Assembly (NCBI GenBank): GCA_029933275.1
Contig: JAOZOM010000043.1
Coordinates: forward strand, 1 to 11,628
Reading direction: 5' to 3'
Source of the DNA: Anaerolineales bacterium
GTDB lineage: Bacteria > Chloroflexota > Anaerolineae > Anaerolineales > Villigracilaceae
Length of the DNA: 11,628 bases
Shown: positions 1 to 6,915 of the stretch, in pieces
How positions within the stretch are numbered: the first letter of the stretch is position 1
Layout: each line of letters starts with the position of its first letter
Notes under the pieces: model-generated
Seen by the model: only the letters and a program-made list of their open reading frames with translations
Told to the model about the DNA's origin: nothing
Database searches by the model: none
Translations under genes and position numbers: made by a program

Positions 1-160
1 CATCCTTGCCGCTTTCGTCTCTGAAAAGGACATTATAAGAACGATTGGAGTTAAACGGCGGGTCAAGATAAATCAAATCCACGCTTTCTTCAGGAATATA
101 CTCGCGCAGAATAGATAAATTATCGCCGTAAAAGAGGGTGTTTTTTGTAATTTGTTTCAT
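1..160 (-). CDS. Site-specific DNA methyltransferase, N-terminal fragment (runs off left edge)
   Basis: Reading the minus strand from an ATG at 160 gives 53 open residues that run off the left edge with no stop. The segment FYGDNLSILREYIP is followed at residues 33-36 by the DPPF motif, then NSNRSYNVLF. DPPY/F is catalytic motif IV of amino-methyltransferases that modify adenine N6 or cytosine N4, where it holds the target base. Finding this motif near the N-terminus, before any SAM-binding FxGxG motif, fits the beta-type order seen in many restriction-modification and orphan enzymes. An AAGGG ribosome site lies 7 bases before the ATG. The target sequence, and whether a restriction enzyme is linked, cannot be seen. 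It lies downstream of the dinG-type gene on the same strand across a repeat-filled gap. Confidence 0.85.
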   Translation of the reverse strand, partial: MKQITKNTLFYGDNLSILREYIPEESVDLIYLDPPFNSNRSYNVLFRDESGKD

Positions 161-184
161 ACATCAGCCCTTATCAAAAGAATG

Positions 185-279
185 GAACGCGGATTCAATA
201 GATTTAACGGATTTGCATGGGTAAAACCAAAAAAGTTTTTAATCCGCTTAAATCCGCCTAATCCGCACTATCCGTGTTC
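185..279. repeat. Imperfect inverted repeat built from GGATT-type units
   Basis: The left arm (185-214) and right arm (250-279) are reverse complements at about 20 of 30 positions. The matching blocks GAAC, CGGAT, GATT and CGGATTT keep the same spacing. Within each arm a CGGATT-like unit recurs every 9-10 bases: ATCCG starts at 242, 252, 261 and 270 on the right, and CGGAT at 190 and 208 with a degenerate copy near 200 on the left. It fills the gap between the dinG-type gene and the methyltransferase gene and could fold as a long hairpin in RNA. I recognise it only as a style of short intergenic repeat; its function is unknown. Confidence 0.6.
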
Positions 280-286
280 GATTTTA

Positions 287-348
287 AAACCTTTAAACAT
301 TCTAACATTCAAACCTGCCAACCTTCAACATTAAACCTTTCAACCTTC
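287..348. repeat. Degenerate 8-bp tandem repeat, consensus NAACMTTY
   Basis: Consecutive 8-base units can be read: AAACCTTT, AAACATTC, TAACATTC, AAACCTGC, CAACCTTC, a 6-base AACATT, AAACCTTT and CAACCTTC. The array ends 4 bases before the stop codon of the dinG-type gene (353-355), so it lies directly in that gene's 3' flank. Units vary, but the AAC core stays in register apart from the 6-base unit. It has no coding potential and shows no clear terminator hairpin. Confidence 0.6.
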
Positions 349-352
349 CACC

Positions 353-3136
353 CTAAATCCCCAACCACTGACACGCCTCACGTGCCAACTCATGCAACGG
401 TGCGACCTTTGTCGTACATTGTGGCAACGATTCTATAAATAATCGCCCGTATTGTTTCGTTTGTACGCGTCTATCGAAGATAACAACCACGCCTCGATCT
501 TGCGCGGAGCGGATTAAGCGTCCAAATCCCTGCCGAAATTGGAGAATCGCTTCGGGGAGATAGTATTGATGAAAAGCGTTCTCATAAAGCTCAGAACGTG
601 CTGCAATCAGCGGGTCAGATGGCACGCCAAAGGGGATTTTCGCAATTGACACCACCGATAAATCATCGCCGGGGATGTCTACGCCCTCCCAGAAAGAACG
701 CGTACCAAGCAAAACGGCTTGCTCGGTCGCTTTGAAGCTCTCCAAAAGCGCATTTGGAGACGCTCCCTCGCCCTGCTCAAAGACCACAATCCCTTGCTCA
801 GCTAAAGGACCACTAATCGCTTTAGAAGTCCGCTTGAGTTGGGCATAGGATGTAAATAACGAGAGCAAGCGTCCACCAGTAGCGAGTCCAAGCTGGATCA
901 GGGCACGTTCCACTGCTTGAGCGTATCCATGCTGGTTGGGTTCGGGAATATCGTTCGGGATATAGAGCAGCGTTGATCCCTCATAATCGAAAGGAGAACC
1001 GAGCGCAAGGGTTTCGGCATCCACAGCACCGAGCGCATCCCGCATATAGTCAAAAGTGCCATGTGTGGTGAGCGTGGCAGATGTGAGAATAACGCTTTCT
1101 TTTTTATGCCAAATATGCTTCTCAATTAAGCTGCCCACATGCAGCGGCGCGGCTTGCAAAACCAGCCGATGATTATATTTCGGGTGTATTTCAATCCAGT
1201 AAACGGTTTCTTGCACGGGGGTCATAATCATCCCGTCCAAATTACTCTCCGCCTCCGCTAAACGGCGCGCCGCGTTGCTCAGGCTACCCATTGCATCTTC
1301 GAGGTTTTCTGCGCCCTCCGCGTATAACTCCGCGGCAGCTTGATAAATCTCTCGGAGTAATTTGAGCAGCAACTTCAAAGTTTCATGCGTGTCTTCCCAA
1401 GTCGTTTCTACATCTTCCCAGACCGGCAAAGTGCGCGTAGCAGGCACAACTCGCTCCTGCCAAGCGTAATTATCGTTCCCTTTTCCGCCGCGCTGATATT
1501 CGGCAAATTCTCCGATAGTATTGAAGAAAACCTTCGCTTGCTCCTGCACCCGAAAAGCGAGATCGGTAGCTCTCTTAATCTTTTGCGTTAAAAGAGCTTG
1601 GTCAGACGGACGTAAATTTTGGCTTGCTTCCGTTAAAAGTGCCCCCAGCGCACCAGACTTGGATCCGCCAATTTCGCGCAAGATGCGTTGCATATTCTTC
1701 GGTGTGATTTTGAAACTGAGCGCACTCGTGGTCGCGTCTTCAAGATGATGCGCCTCGTCTATCACCAAATAATCATATTCCGGCAAAACGCGGCTTCCCG
1801 AAGCAATATCAGCTAAAAGAAGGGCATGATTAACGATGAGAATATGCGCCGATTGAGCGGCTTGTTTTGCCTGATTAAAGGGACAACTTCCGCCACTATA
1901 CTTCATACAAGTATCGGTCGTGCAGGCATCATCTTCCGCAGAGATGCGCCGCCAGACGGCACGCTCTTCAGGTCCTGTTAAGTTGATTTCGGAGCGGTCG
2001 CCACTTTTATTTTCGAGCAACCAAACTAGAATCTTGGCGAGAACGCGTATCTCTTCTTTGTTGCGCGGTCCCCTACGGCGCAAGATGCCCAAAAGACGAG
2101 GGCAAAGGTAGTTGGAACGTCCCTTCATCACGCTGGCTCGTAAATCAAGCCCCAGGGCGTTGGCAAGATCGGGAATATCCTTTTTGATGAGTTGGTCTTG
2201 CAAGTTAATCGTATTTGTGGAAATGACAACACGAGTATTATTTTGAACTGCCCATAACGCGGCGGGAACTAAATACGCAAAAGATTTACCCACGCCCGTC
2301 CCGGCTTCGATCATAAAGTGGCGACTATTTGAAAAAGCATCGGCGACCACTTGGAGCATCTCCACTTGTTCGGGGCGATATTCATAATGCTCAAAATACT
2401 GCGAAAACGCACCACCATGCTCCAAAACGGAAGAAGTCTCTTCGGGATCAAGTTTGATGGGGTCAGCAACTGGTTGGAGGGGCGCATATTTTTCTTTTTT
2501 AACGGAAGCAAATAAGGGTCGCGGGCGACGAGGCTGAATTCCCTCTTGTGCGCGGGCGCGGAATATCTGTTGAAAGACCCAATTCGCGTCCCAATCCAAA
2601 GGCTCACCAAGACGGGTGATCTCATCAATCAAATCAAAGGGGAGAGTTTCCGCTTTTTCGTATAAACGCGCGAAGATTCCTTGAGTCGCTTTAGCGTCAT
2701 CGAGGGCACGATGCGCGTTTTGGAGCGGAATGCCGAGTAAACTGCTGAGCGCACCCAATTTATAGCGTCCTGCTGAGGGGAGCAGCACCGCGGCGAGTTC
2801 GTAGGTGTCGATGGCGGTGTTGTAGTTGAGGATATTATAGCGTTGCACAAATCCCAAATCGAAGCGGACATTATGCCCGATCACTGGCACATCGCCAACA
2901 AAGGCTTCGAACTCAGCGAGAGCATTGTGGATGTCTTCCCCGCCGCGCACCATCTCGTTGCTAATCCCAGTCAGTTGTGTGATAAAAGGCGGAATGCTGC
3001 GTCCAGGGTTGATAAGCATCGAAAATTCGTCTTCAACCCGCTTTTCATTAAAGCGAATCGCCCCAATTTCGATGATCGCGTCTCTTTTGGTATTTAGTCC
3101 GGTAGTTTCAAGGTCAAATGCAACGAGGGTTGTCAT
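353..3136 (-). CDS. dinG: DnaQ-type 3'-5' exonuclease fused to a DinG/XPD-family helicase
   Basis: This 927-residue protein has two parts. Residues 1-165 are a DEDDh exonuclease: D8 and E10 in FDLETTG, D93 in GHNVRFD, and H142/D147 in HRALDD. Residues 245-927 are an XPD/DinG superfamily 2 helicase: Walker A EAGTGVGKS (277-285), DEAH box (460-463), TSATL (685-689), GTRSFWEGVD (811-820) and QGFGRLIR (869-876). Four cysteines, C345, C405, C410 and C418, sit between Walker A and the DEAH box, where DinG/XPD enzymes bind a 4Fe-4S cluster. The family unwinds DNA 5' to 3' and resolves D-loops, R-loops or G-quadruplexes; the fused exonuclease should trim single strands. It is probably the last gene of the plsX operon. 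No Shine-Dalgarno precedes the ATG, which follows CCTCCTCCT directly, but the start is fixed by the canonical exonuclease N-terminus. Confidence 0.93.
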   Translation of the reverse strand: MTTLVAFDLETTGLNTKRDAIIEIGAIRFNEKRVEDEFSMLINPGRSIPPFITQLTGISNEMVRGGEDIHNALAEFEAFVGDVPVIGHNVRFDLGFVQRYNILNYNTAIDTYELAAVLLPSAGRYKLGALSSLLGIPLQNAHRALDDAKATQGIFARLYEKAETLPFDLIDEITRLGEPLDWDANWVFQQIFRARAQEGIQPRRPRPLFASVKKEKYAPLQPVADPIKLDPEETSSVLEHGGAFSQYFEHYEYRPEQVEMLQVVADAFSNSRHFMIEAGTGVGKSFAYLVPAALWAVQNNTRVVISTNTINLQDQLIKKDIPDLANALGLDLRASVMKGRSNYLCPRLLGILRRRGPRNKEEIRVLAKILVWLLENKSGDRSEINLTGPEERAVWRRISAEDDACTTDTCMKYSGGSCPFNQAKQAAQSAHILIVNHALLLADIASGSRVLPEYDYLVIDEAHHLEDATTSALSFKITPKNMQRILREIGGSKSGALGALLTEASQNLRPSDQALLTQKIKRATDLAFRVQEQAKVFFNTIGEFAEYQRGGKGNDNYAWQERVVPATRTLPVWEDVETTWEDTHETLKLLLKLLREIYQAAAELYAEGAENLEDAMGSLSNAARRLAEAESNLDGMIMTPVQETVYWIEIHPKYNHRLVLQAAPLHVGSLIEKHIWHKKESVILTSATLTTHGTFDYMRDALGAVDAETLALGSPFDYEGSTLLYIPNDIPEPNQHGYAQAVERALIQLGLATGGRLLSLFTSYAQLKRTSKAISGPLAEQGIVVFEQGEGASPNALLESFKATEQAVLLGTRSFWEGVDIPGDDLSVVSIAKIPFGVPSDPLIAARSELYENAFHQYYLPEAILQFRQGFGRLIRSAQDRGVVVIFDRRVQTKQYGRLFIESLPQCTTKVAPLHELAREACQWLGI

Positions 3137-3209
3137 AGGAGGAGGGTTCCGTCTGTTTTTTAGGGGATTTATATTGCATATTTCGTGTTGTGTAATAAGT
3201 TTGCTAAAA

Positions 3210-3259
3210 ATTACGCATCACACTTCACGCTTTAAGTTTTGCGCTTTGTGCTTTAATGC
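3210..3259. repeat. Degenerate heptamer tandem repeat overlapping a gene end
   Basis: On the plus strand the sequence divides into 7-base steps: ATTACGC, ATCACAC, TTCACGC, TTTAAGT, TTTGCGC, TTTGTGC, then TTTAATGC. On the minus strand these read as GCAYAAA/GCGTGAA-like units. The array covers the last roughly 13 codons and the stop of the NERD-like gene and continues into the 3' flank. The units are degenerate, so this could be partly chance, but the register holds for seven steps. Confidence 0.45.
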
Positions 3260-3937
3260 ATTATTCACCGCTTTGATTTCCTGTGCGGTAATCGGCGCAT
3301 CTTTTGCCACCTTACGAATGAAAGGTTTGAGTTTTTTCAAGTGCATCGTTGGAACAGGCGCATCATCTGCCTCAACTTCAGCAATTTTGCTTGTAAAAAT
3401 AATCACCGTGTTAATCGGCGCGATTTTATCCTCGGGAATCTCTTTTAGGAGCGTACGTTTGAGTTTTTCGGCAAGGGCGGCGGCATCCAAATCGGGGCGG
3501 CTCATATTTTCTTGCCCAAAAACACGCATATAGGATTGGGTAAACCCGCCGCCTTTTATTTTCCATTTTTTGCCGTCATAAAGGATTTTTCCGTTTTGGT
3601 GGAAAGGGAGCAAAAGCCAAATCCCGGCGGGACCGACCAAAAGATTGGGGACGGGGCTAGCGTAATGATAAATCGTATAGTCGCCGGGCATTCCCTTCAA
3701 CCCTTGGTCAAGCAGTTCGTCCGGACGAGGGCTACGTCCCCAACGGTTGCCAAAGTAAATGCCAACTTGTGAGAGAAGGAACCCCACCAGAAGCGCACCT
3801 ACCGAAAGAGAAAACATCTCCGGCTTCTTGAAAGAGATATACATGCCAATTCCTAAAATTAGGAGTGAAAGAAGGCTTGTTGTCTGCCCAATCACGGCGT
3901 TACGTTTAATAAGTTTGTCGTTTCTGATGATTTTCAT
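3218..3937 (-). CDS. Membrane-anchored protein with a degenerate NERD-like domain
   Basis: The protein has 239 residues and no assigned function. Two hydrophobic segments (about 17-35 and 44-62) form an N-terminal membrane hairpin, followed by a cytosolic domain. Residues 76-130 (LDQGLKG, NLLVGPAGIWLLLPF, NGKILYDGKKWKI) resemble the core of nuclease-related NERD domains, where a bdhVVVGPxGIfvietK-type strand pair carries the catalytic Asp and Glu-x-Lys. Here those positions read PNLLVGP and LLLPF, so nuclease residues appear absent. The C-terminus (150-239) is charged and probably helical. An AAAGGA ribosome site lies 8 bases before the ATG. The gene starts 30 bases after plsX and precedes the dinG-type gene by 81 bases, so cotranscription is likely. 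The last residues are encoded by a heptamer repeat. The NERD assignment is a tentative pattern match. Confidence 0.75.
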   Translation of the reverse strand: MKIIRNDKLIKRNAVIGQTTSLLSLLILGIGMYISFKKPEMFSLSVGALLVGFLLSQVGIYFGNRWGRSPRPDELLDQGLKGMPGDYTIYHYASPVPNLLVGPAGIWLLLPFHQNGKILYDGKKWKIKGGGFTQSYMRVFGQENMSRPDLDAAALAEKLKRTLLKEIPEDKIAPINTVIIFTSKIAEVEADDAPVPTMHLKKLKPFIRKVAKDAPITAQEIKAVNNALKHKAQNLKREV

Positions 3938-3967
3938 AATCTCTATCCTTTATTTTTTAGCAATACT

Positions 3968-4978
3968 TTACCGCTTTTCCACCGCATCGCGTATCGAGTC
4001 TAACACGCCCGATTCGACGGCTTCTTTTGCCGCTCGCAACGCGTTTTGGATAGCGTTTTCGTCCGAGCTACCGTGTCCAATAAAAACCAATCCCTTTACG
4101 CCTAAAAGCGGGACTGCGCCTACATCATTGGGGTCTAACTTTTCCTTTACATCCACTAAAGCGGATTTGAGCAATAATCCACCAATTTTTGTAAGCAGAT
4201 TTCCCTTTAGCACCGCTTTTTTGATTTGCCCCGTGACCAGTTTCGCTATCGCTTCGGATGTTTTCAGCATCACATTGCCGGTAAATCCATCCGTCACGGC
4301 AACGTCTACCTCACCTTGGATGACTCCTTTCCCCTCGATATTGCCTGTGAAATTTAGTTCCGATTCTGCTAATAGGGGATATGTTTCTCGTACCAAACTT
4401 GACCCTTTGCCTGCTTCCTCACCATTCGACACAAGTCCGACTTTGGGCTTGGTCATGCCCCAAACTTTTTCGACATAGACACTACCCATAATCGCAAAAT
4501 CAACCAAGTTTCGCGGCTTGCAATCGGGATTTGCACCAATATCCAGCACGAGGCAGGAGCCTGTTTCAGTCGGGAAGGTGGGAGCCAACGCAGGGCGATT
4601 GATTCCTTTGAGCCGCCCCAAACGGAAAAGAGCGGTCACCATCGCCGCTCCAGTGTTTCCTGCGGTAACAAAGGCATCCGCTTCGCCGCTTTTGACCAAG
4701 TCCACACCGATTGCCATCGAGTTTTGTGCGTCTTTATGCCGCGCCTTGCGGACAAGGTCATCACCTTTGTCATTCATTGTGAGCATTTCGGGGGCGTGGA
4801 CAACGCGGATTCGCAGAGTCTCGTTTGGGGCGTATTCTGCCAATTTGGCACGAATCTGTTTTTCATCGCCGACCAAGATTAGGTCAAGGTCGTAGGCTCG
4901 TGCGGCGAGTACTGCGCCGCGTACGTCCACGTCGGGGTAATTATCCGATCCCATTGCATCGAGGACAATAGTCGTCAT
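3968..4978 (-). CDS. plsX: Phosphate acyltransferase PlsX
   Basis: PlsX converts acyl-ACP and inorganic phosphate into acyl-phosphate, the acyl donor used by PlsY to make lysophosphatidic acid; it is a soluble enzyme that acts at the inner membrane face. The 336 residues match the usual family length. Signature segments appear in order: DAMGSD (7-12), TAGNTGA (105-111), LDIGAN (145-150), SNGEEAGKG (184-192), TDGFTGNVMLK (229-239), LLGVKG (291-296) and GHGSSDENAI (301-310). A GGAG ribosome site lies about 9 bases before the ATG. It is the first gene of a minus-strand series (plsX, NERD-like gene, dinG type) and is divergent from tRNA-Leu. Its neighbours here are not the fabD/fabH/acpP genes often found with plsX. 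The leader contains two ACTT-N3-AAGT palindromes. Confidence 0.97.
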   Translation of the reverse strand: MTTIVLDAMGSDNYPDVDVRGAVLAARAYDLDLILVGDEKQIRAKLAEYAPNETLRIRVVHAPEMLTMNDKGDDLVRKARHKDAQNSMAIGVDLVKSGEADAFVTAGNTGAAMVTALFRLGRLKGINRPALAPTFPTETGSCLVLDIGANPDCKPRNLVDFAIMGSVYVEKVWGMTKPKVGLVSNGEEAGKGSSLVRETYPLLAESELNFTGNIEGKGVIQGEVDVAVTDGFTGNVMLKTSEAIAKLVTGQIKKAVLKGNLLTKIGGLLLKSALVDVKEKLDPNDVGAVPLLGVKGLVFIGHGSSDENAIQNALRAAKEAVESGVLDSIRDAVEKR

Positions 4979-5005
4979 TTATTATTTCTCCAGAATTTAA
5001 AGTAA

Positions 5006-5034
5006 ACTTCAAAAGTCTTTAAAACTTTTGAAGT
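5006..5034. promoter_or_regulatory. Paired ACTT-N3-AAGT palindromes / AT-rich hairpin in the plsX leader
   Basis: Two 11-bp palindromes, ACTTCAAAAGT (5006-5016) and ACTTTTGAAGT (5024-5034), lie 18 bp apart centre to centre. They are also exact reverse complements of each other, so the element can form an 11-bp stem with a 7-base loop. It sits 28 bases upstream of the plsX ATG and 17 bases before the -35 of the tRNA promoter. Paired operators for a dimeric regulator, or an RNA leader hairpin, are both possible. Read on the plus strand it is followed by CTTTTT and could act as a weak terminator, but no plus-strand gene lies upstream. Confidence 0.4.
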
Positions 5035-5050
5035 CTTTTTAGATTTTTGC

Positions 5051-5078
5051 TTGACATAATATCGAAGCTGATTATAAT
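5051..5078 (+). promoter_or_regulatory. Sigma-70-type promoter of tRNA-Leu
   Basis: An exact TTGACA (5051-5056) and an exact TATAAT (5073-5078) are separated by 16 bases. The expected transcription start near 5085 is only about 7 bases before the mature tRNA 5' end, so the primary 5' leader would be very short. The -10 lies inside the 8-bp palindrome ATTATAAT (5071-5078), so it also reads as TATAAT on the minus strand toward plsX. No good minus-strand -35 is visible there. Confidence 0.85.
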
Positions 5079-5091
5079 ACCATCTGCGTTT

Positions 5092-5179
<88 letters not shown>

Positions 5180-5183
5180 AACA

Positions 5184-5221
5184 GAAATGCCCGACTTCTC
5201 AGTCGGGCATTTCTTCTTTTT
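5184..5221 (+). terminator. Intrinsic terminator after tRNA-Leu, possibly bidirectional
   Basis: A perfect 13-bp stem (5184-5196 with 5201-5213, GC-rich core GCCCGACT) closes a TCTC tetraloop and is followed by TTCTTTTT. It begins 5 bases after the tRNA CCA end. It also lies just past the stop of the convergent ATPase gene at 5233. On the minus strand the stem is followed by TGTTTGG, a poorer tract, so it may also serve that operon. Confidence 0.92.
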
Positions 5222-5232
5222 AAATGAGCTTT

Positions 5233-5997
5233 TTAGTGTTGCAATATCTGTGATAAGAAAAGTTTCGTGCGCTCTTCTTTGGGGTTATTAAATAAGCCGT
5301 GAGGAGTAGTGTGTTCAACAATTAATCCCTCGTCCATGAAGAGAACTTCGTCTGCGGCAGAGCGGGCAAAACCCATCTCGTGTGTGACGCAAACCATTGT
5401 CATGCCTTCTTTTGCGAGGTCAAGCATCACGTCAAGAACTTCTTTAATCATTTCGGGGTCAAGTGCGCTGGTTGGTTCATCAAAAAGCATAATTTTTGGA
5501 TTCATCGCTAAAGAGCGAGCAATCGCGACGCGCTGTTGTTGCCCGCCAGAGAGGTTTGTGGGGAAAACATCTGCTTTTTCGGGAATTCCTACTCTTTTGA
5601 GTTGCTTCATGGCGATATCAGTAGCTTCATCTTTGGAACGCCCTCGCACAACTTTCTGAGCAATAGTCACATTTTCCAAAACGCTCAAATGAGGGAATAG
5701 ATTAAAGAGCTGGAAAACCATGCCGACTTCGGTACGCGCTTCGTTAAGAGCTTTCTCGTCTTTGCCAAGAAGTAAACCGTCTATCCACACTTCTCCGCTC
5801 GTAGGTTTCTCAAGGTGATTTAAACAGCGGAGCATGGTTGATTTTCCAGAACCGCTAGGTCCGATGACAACAATCACTTTTCCTTTTTTGACGGTTAGAT
5901 TAACCCCATTAAGTGCTTTAACGTGCCCGTAATGTTTATATAAATCTTTGACAACAATCATATCGCGAGGTTCGGTATTATCGTGTGGATTAATCAT
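5233..5997 (-). CDS. Polar amino acid ABC transporter, ATP-binding subunit (GlnQ-type)
   Basis: This 254-residue ATPase powers import of a polar amino acid together with the permease encoded just upstream. All ABC motifs are intact: Walker A GPSGSGKST (46-54), Q-loop Q96 in VFQLFNLFPHL, signature LSGGQQQ (149-155), Walker B IMLFDEP (169-175) with E174 as catalytic base, and switch H206 in CVTHEMGF. The sequence style (YKHYGHVKALNGV, LEKPTSGEV, HEMGFARSAADEV) is the glutamine/glutamate/arginine/histidine importer class. The start overlaps the permease stop by 8 bases (ATGATTAA), suggesting translational coupling. A later ATG at residue 13 has no ribosome site, so the first ATG is preferred. 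The exact substrate cannot be told. Confidence 0.95.
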   Translation of the reverse strand: MINPHDNTEPRDMIVVKDLYKHYGHVKALNGVNLTVKKGKVIVVIGPSGSGKSTMLRCLNHLEKPTSGEVWIDGLLLGKDEKALNEARTEVGMVFQLFNLFPHLSVLENVTIAQKVVRGRSKDEATDIAMKQLKRVGIPEKADVFPTNLSGGQQQRVAIARSLAMNPKIMLFDEPTSALDPEMIKEVLDVMLDLAKEGMTMVCVTHEMGFARSAADEVLFMDEGLIVEHTTPHGLFNNPKEERTKLFLSQILQH

Positions 5998-6835
5998 TAT
6001 TTCGTAACCGCCTTTCCATAAGTTGGACTAGAAGAGAAAGCACAACAGTTAAAGTGAGATACATCACAGAAACGGTAATATATGCCTCTCGAAATCGAAA
6101 TGTGCTTCCCGCATACAAGCGTGAGACTTGGGTAATATCTCGCACCGCCAAAACAGAAACTAAAGAAGAGTCTTTGACCATTGCAACAAAATCATTTGCC
6201 AAAGCCGGGAGAACATTTCGAACAGCCTGAGGGAGAATGATATGCCGCATTGTTTGCCCGTAACTCATCCCCAAAGAACGCCCTGCTTCCATTTGCCCTC
6301 GCCCGATAGACTGAATACCTGCTCGAAAAATTTCTGCGAGAAATGCACCGTAAGTGACGGAGAGAGCGATAATAGCGCGACTGTTCATCGTGAAAGCTCT
6401 ATTGCCAAATCCAGATAAAGGTGCGCCGATTACACCCAAGCCAATCGAAACAAGCCATGCGCCGAAAGCATTTATGCCATCTACAAACATAGGAACCCCA
6501 ACGAGAGCAATGAAGAAAATCAAGACTAACATCGGGATACCGCGAATCAACTCTACATAAAGTCGAGATAAATTGTTAAAAAAGATATTTTTGGAAATAC
6601 GTCCTAAACCAGCAAATAATCCGAGAGCCACGGCAAAAGCATAAGCAATCAGGGACGTTTTTATGGTGACAGCAATGCCGATTTTAATAAAATTAAAGGC
6701 TTCTTGATAATTTTCTCTGGTCAAAAATATATAAATCGCCCAAACAAAAATTAAAATAATTGCAAGGAACCACCAAGAAATATCTTTTAGCTGGATACCT
6801 GCATTTTCATCTGATATAGAGGGGGTATTGTCCAT
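5990..6835 (-). CDS. Polar amino acid ABC transporter, permease subunit
   Basis: This inner membrane permease belongs to the His/Glu/Gln/Arg importer family. About five or six hydrophobic segments are visible, including WWFLAIILIFVWAIYIFL, TSLIAYAFAVALGLFAGL, IPMLVLIFFIALVGV and a C-terminal YLTLTVVLSLLVQL. The EAA loop that docks the ATPase is clear: the segment from GAFLAEIFRAGIQSI through GQMEAGRSLGMSYGQTM to ILPQAVRNVLPAL. RGIPMLVLIFF is typical of the family. The frame is open to an ATG at 6862 (290 residues), but that ATG has no ribosome site. The ATG at 6835 (281 residues) has GAAGGA about 9 bases upstream, so I chose it. The protein is longer than the usual roughly 220 residues because of an N-terminal extension and an insert near the middle. 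No substrate-binding protein gene is seen. Confidence 0.93.
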   Translation of the reverse strand: MDNTPSISDENAGIQLKDISWWFLAIILIFVWAIYIFLTRENYQEAFNFIKIGIAVTIKTSLIAYAFAVALGLFAGLGRISKNIFFNNLSRLYVELIRGIPMLVLIFFIALVGVPMFVDGINAFGAWLVSIGLGVIGAPLSGFGNRAFTMNSRAIIALSVTYGAFLAEIFRAGIQSIGRGQMEAGRSLGMSYGQTMRHIILPQAVRNVLPALANDFVAMVKDSSLVSVLAVRDITQVSRLYAGSTFRFREAYITVSVMYLTLTVVLSLLVQLMERRLRNND

Positions 6836-6915
6836 GTGAGGGTTTCCTTCTTTAACGTTCATTTAACAAAATTAGATAAGAAAATTGATGTTTTCCATCT
6901 TTCACTTGGCTGTTA

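Noticed and set aside
152..334. 60-residue open frame on the plus strand
   Set aside because: It starts with TTG antisense to the methyltransferase start and translates the GGATT and octamer repeats (IRLNPPNPHYP), with no ribosome site.
2925..3533. 202-residue plus-strand open frame
   Set aside because: It is antisense to the dinG exonuclease start and the NERD-like gene; its composition fits a shadow of real coding sequence, although AGGAGGAGG lies within it.
3759..4478. 239-residue plus-strand open frame opposite plsX
   Set aside because: It is fully antisense to highly conserved PlsX motifs, serine/proline-rich and shadow-like.
5001..5045. Plus-strand terminator ahead of tRNA-Leu
   Set aside because: The hairpin and T-tract look terminator-like, but no plus-strand gene lies upstream; better described as a leader or operator element.
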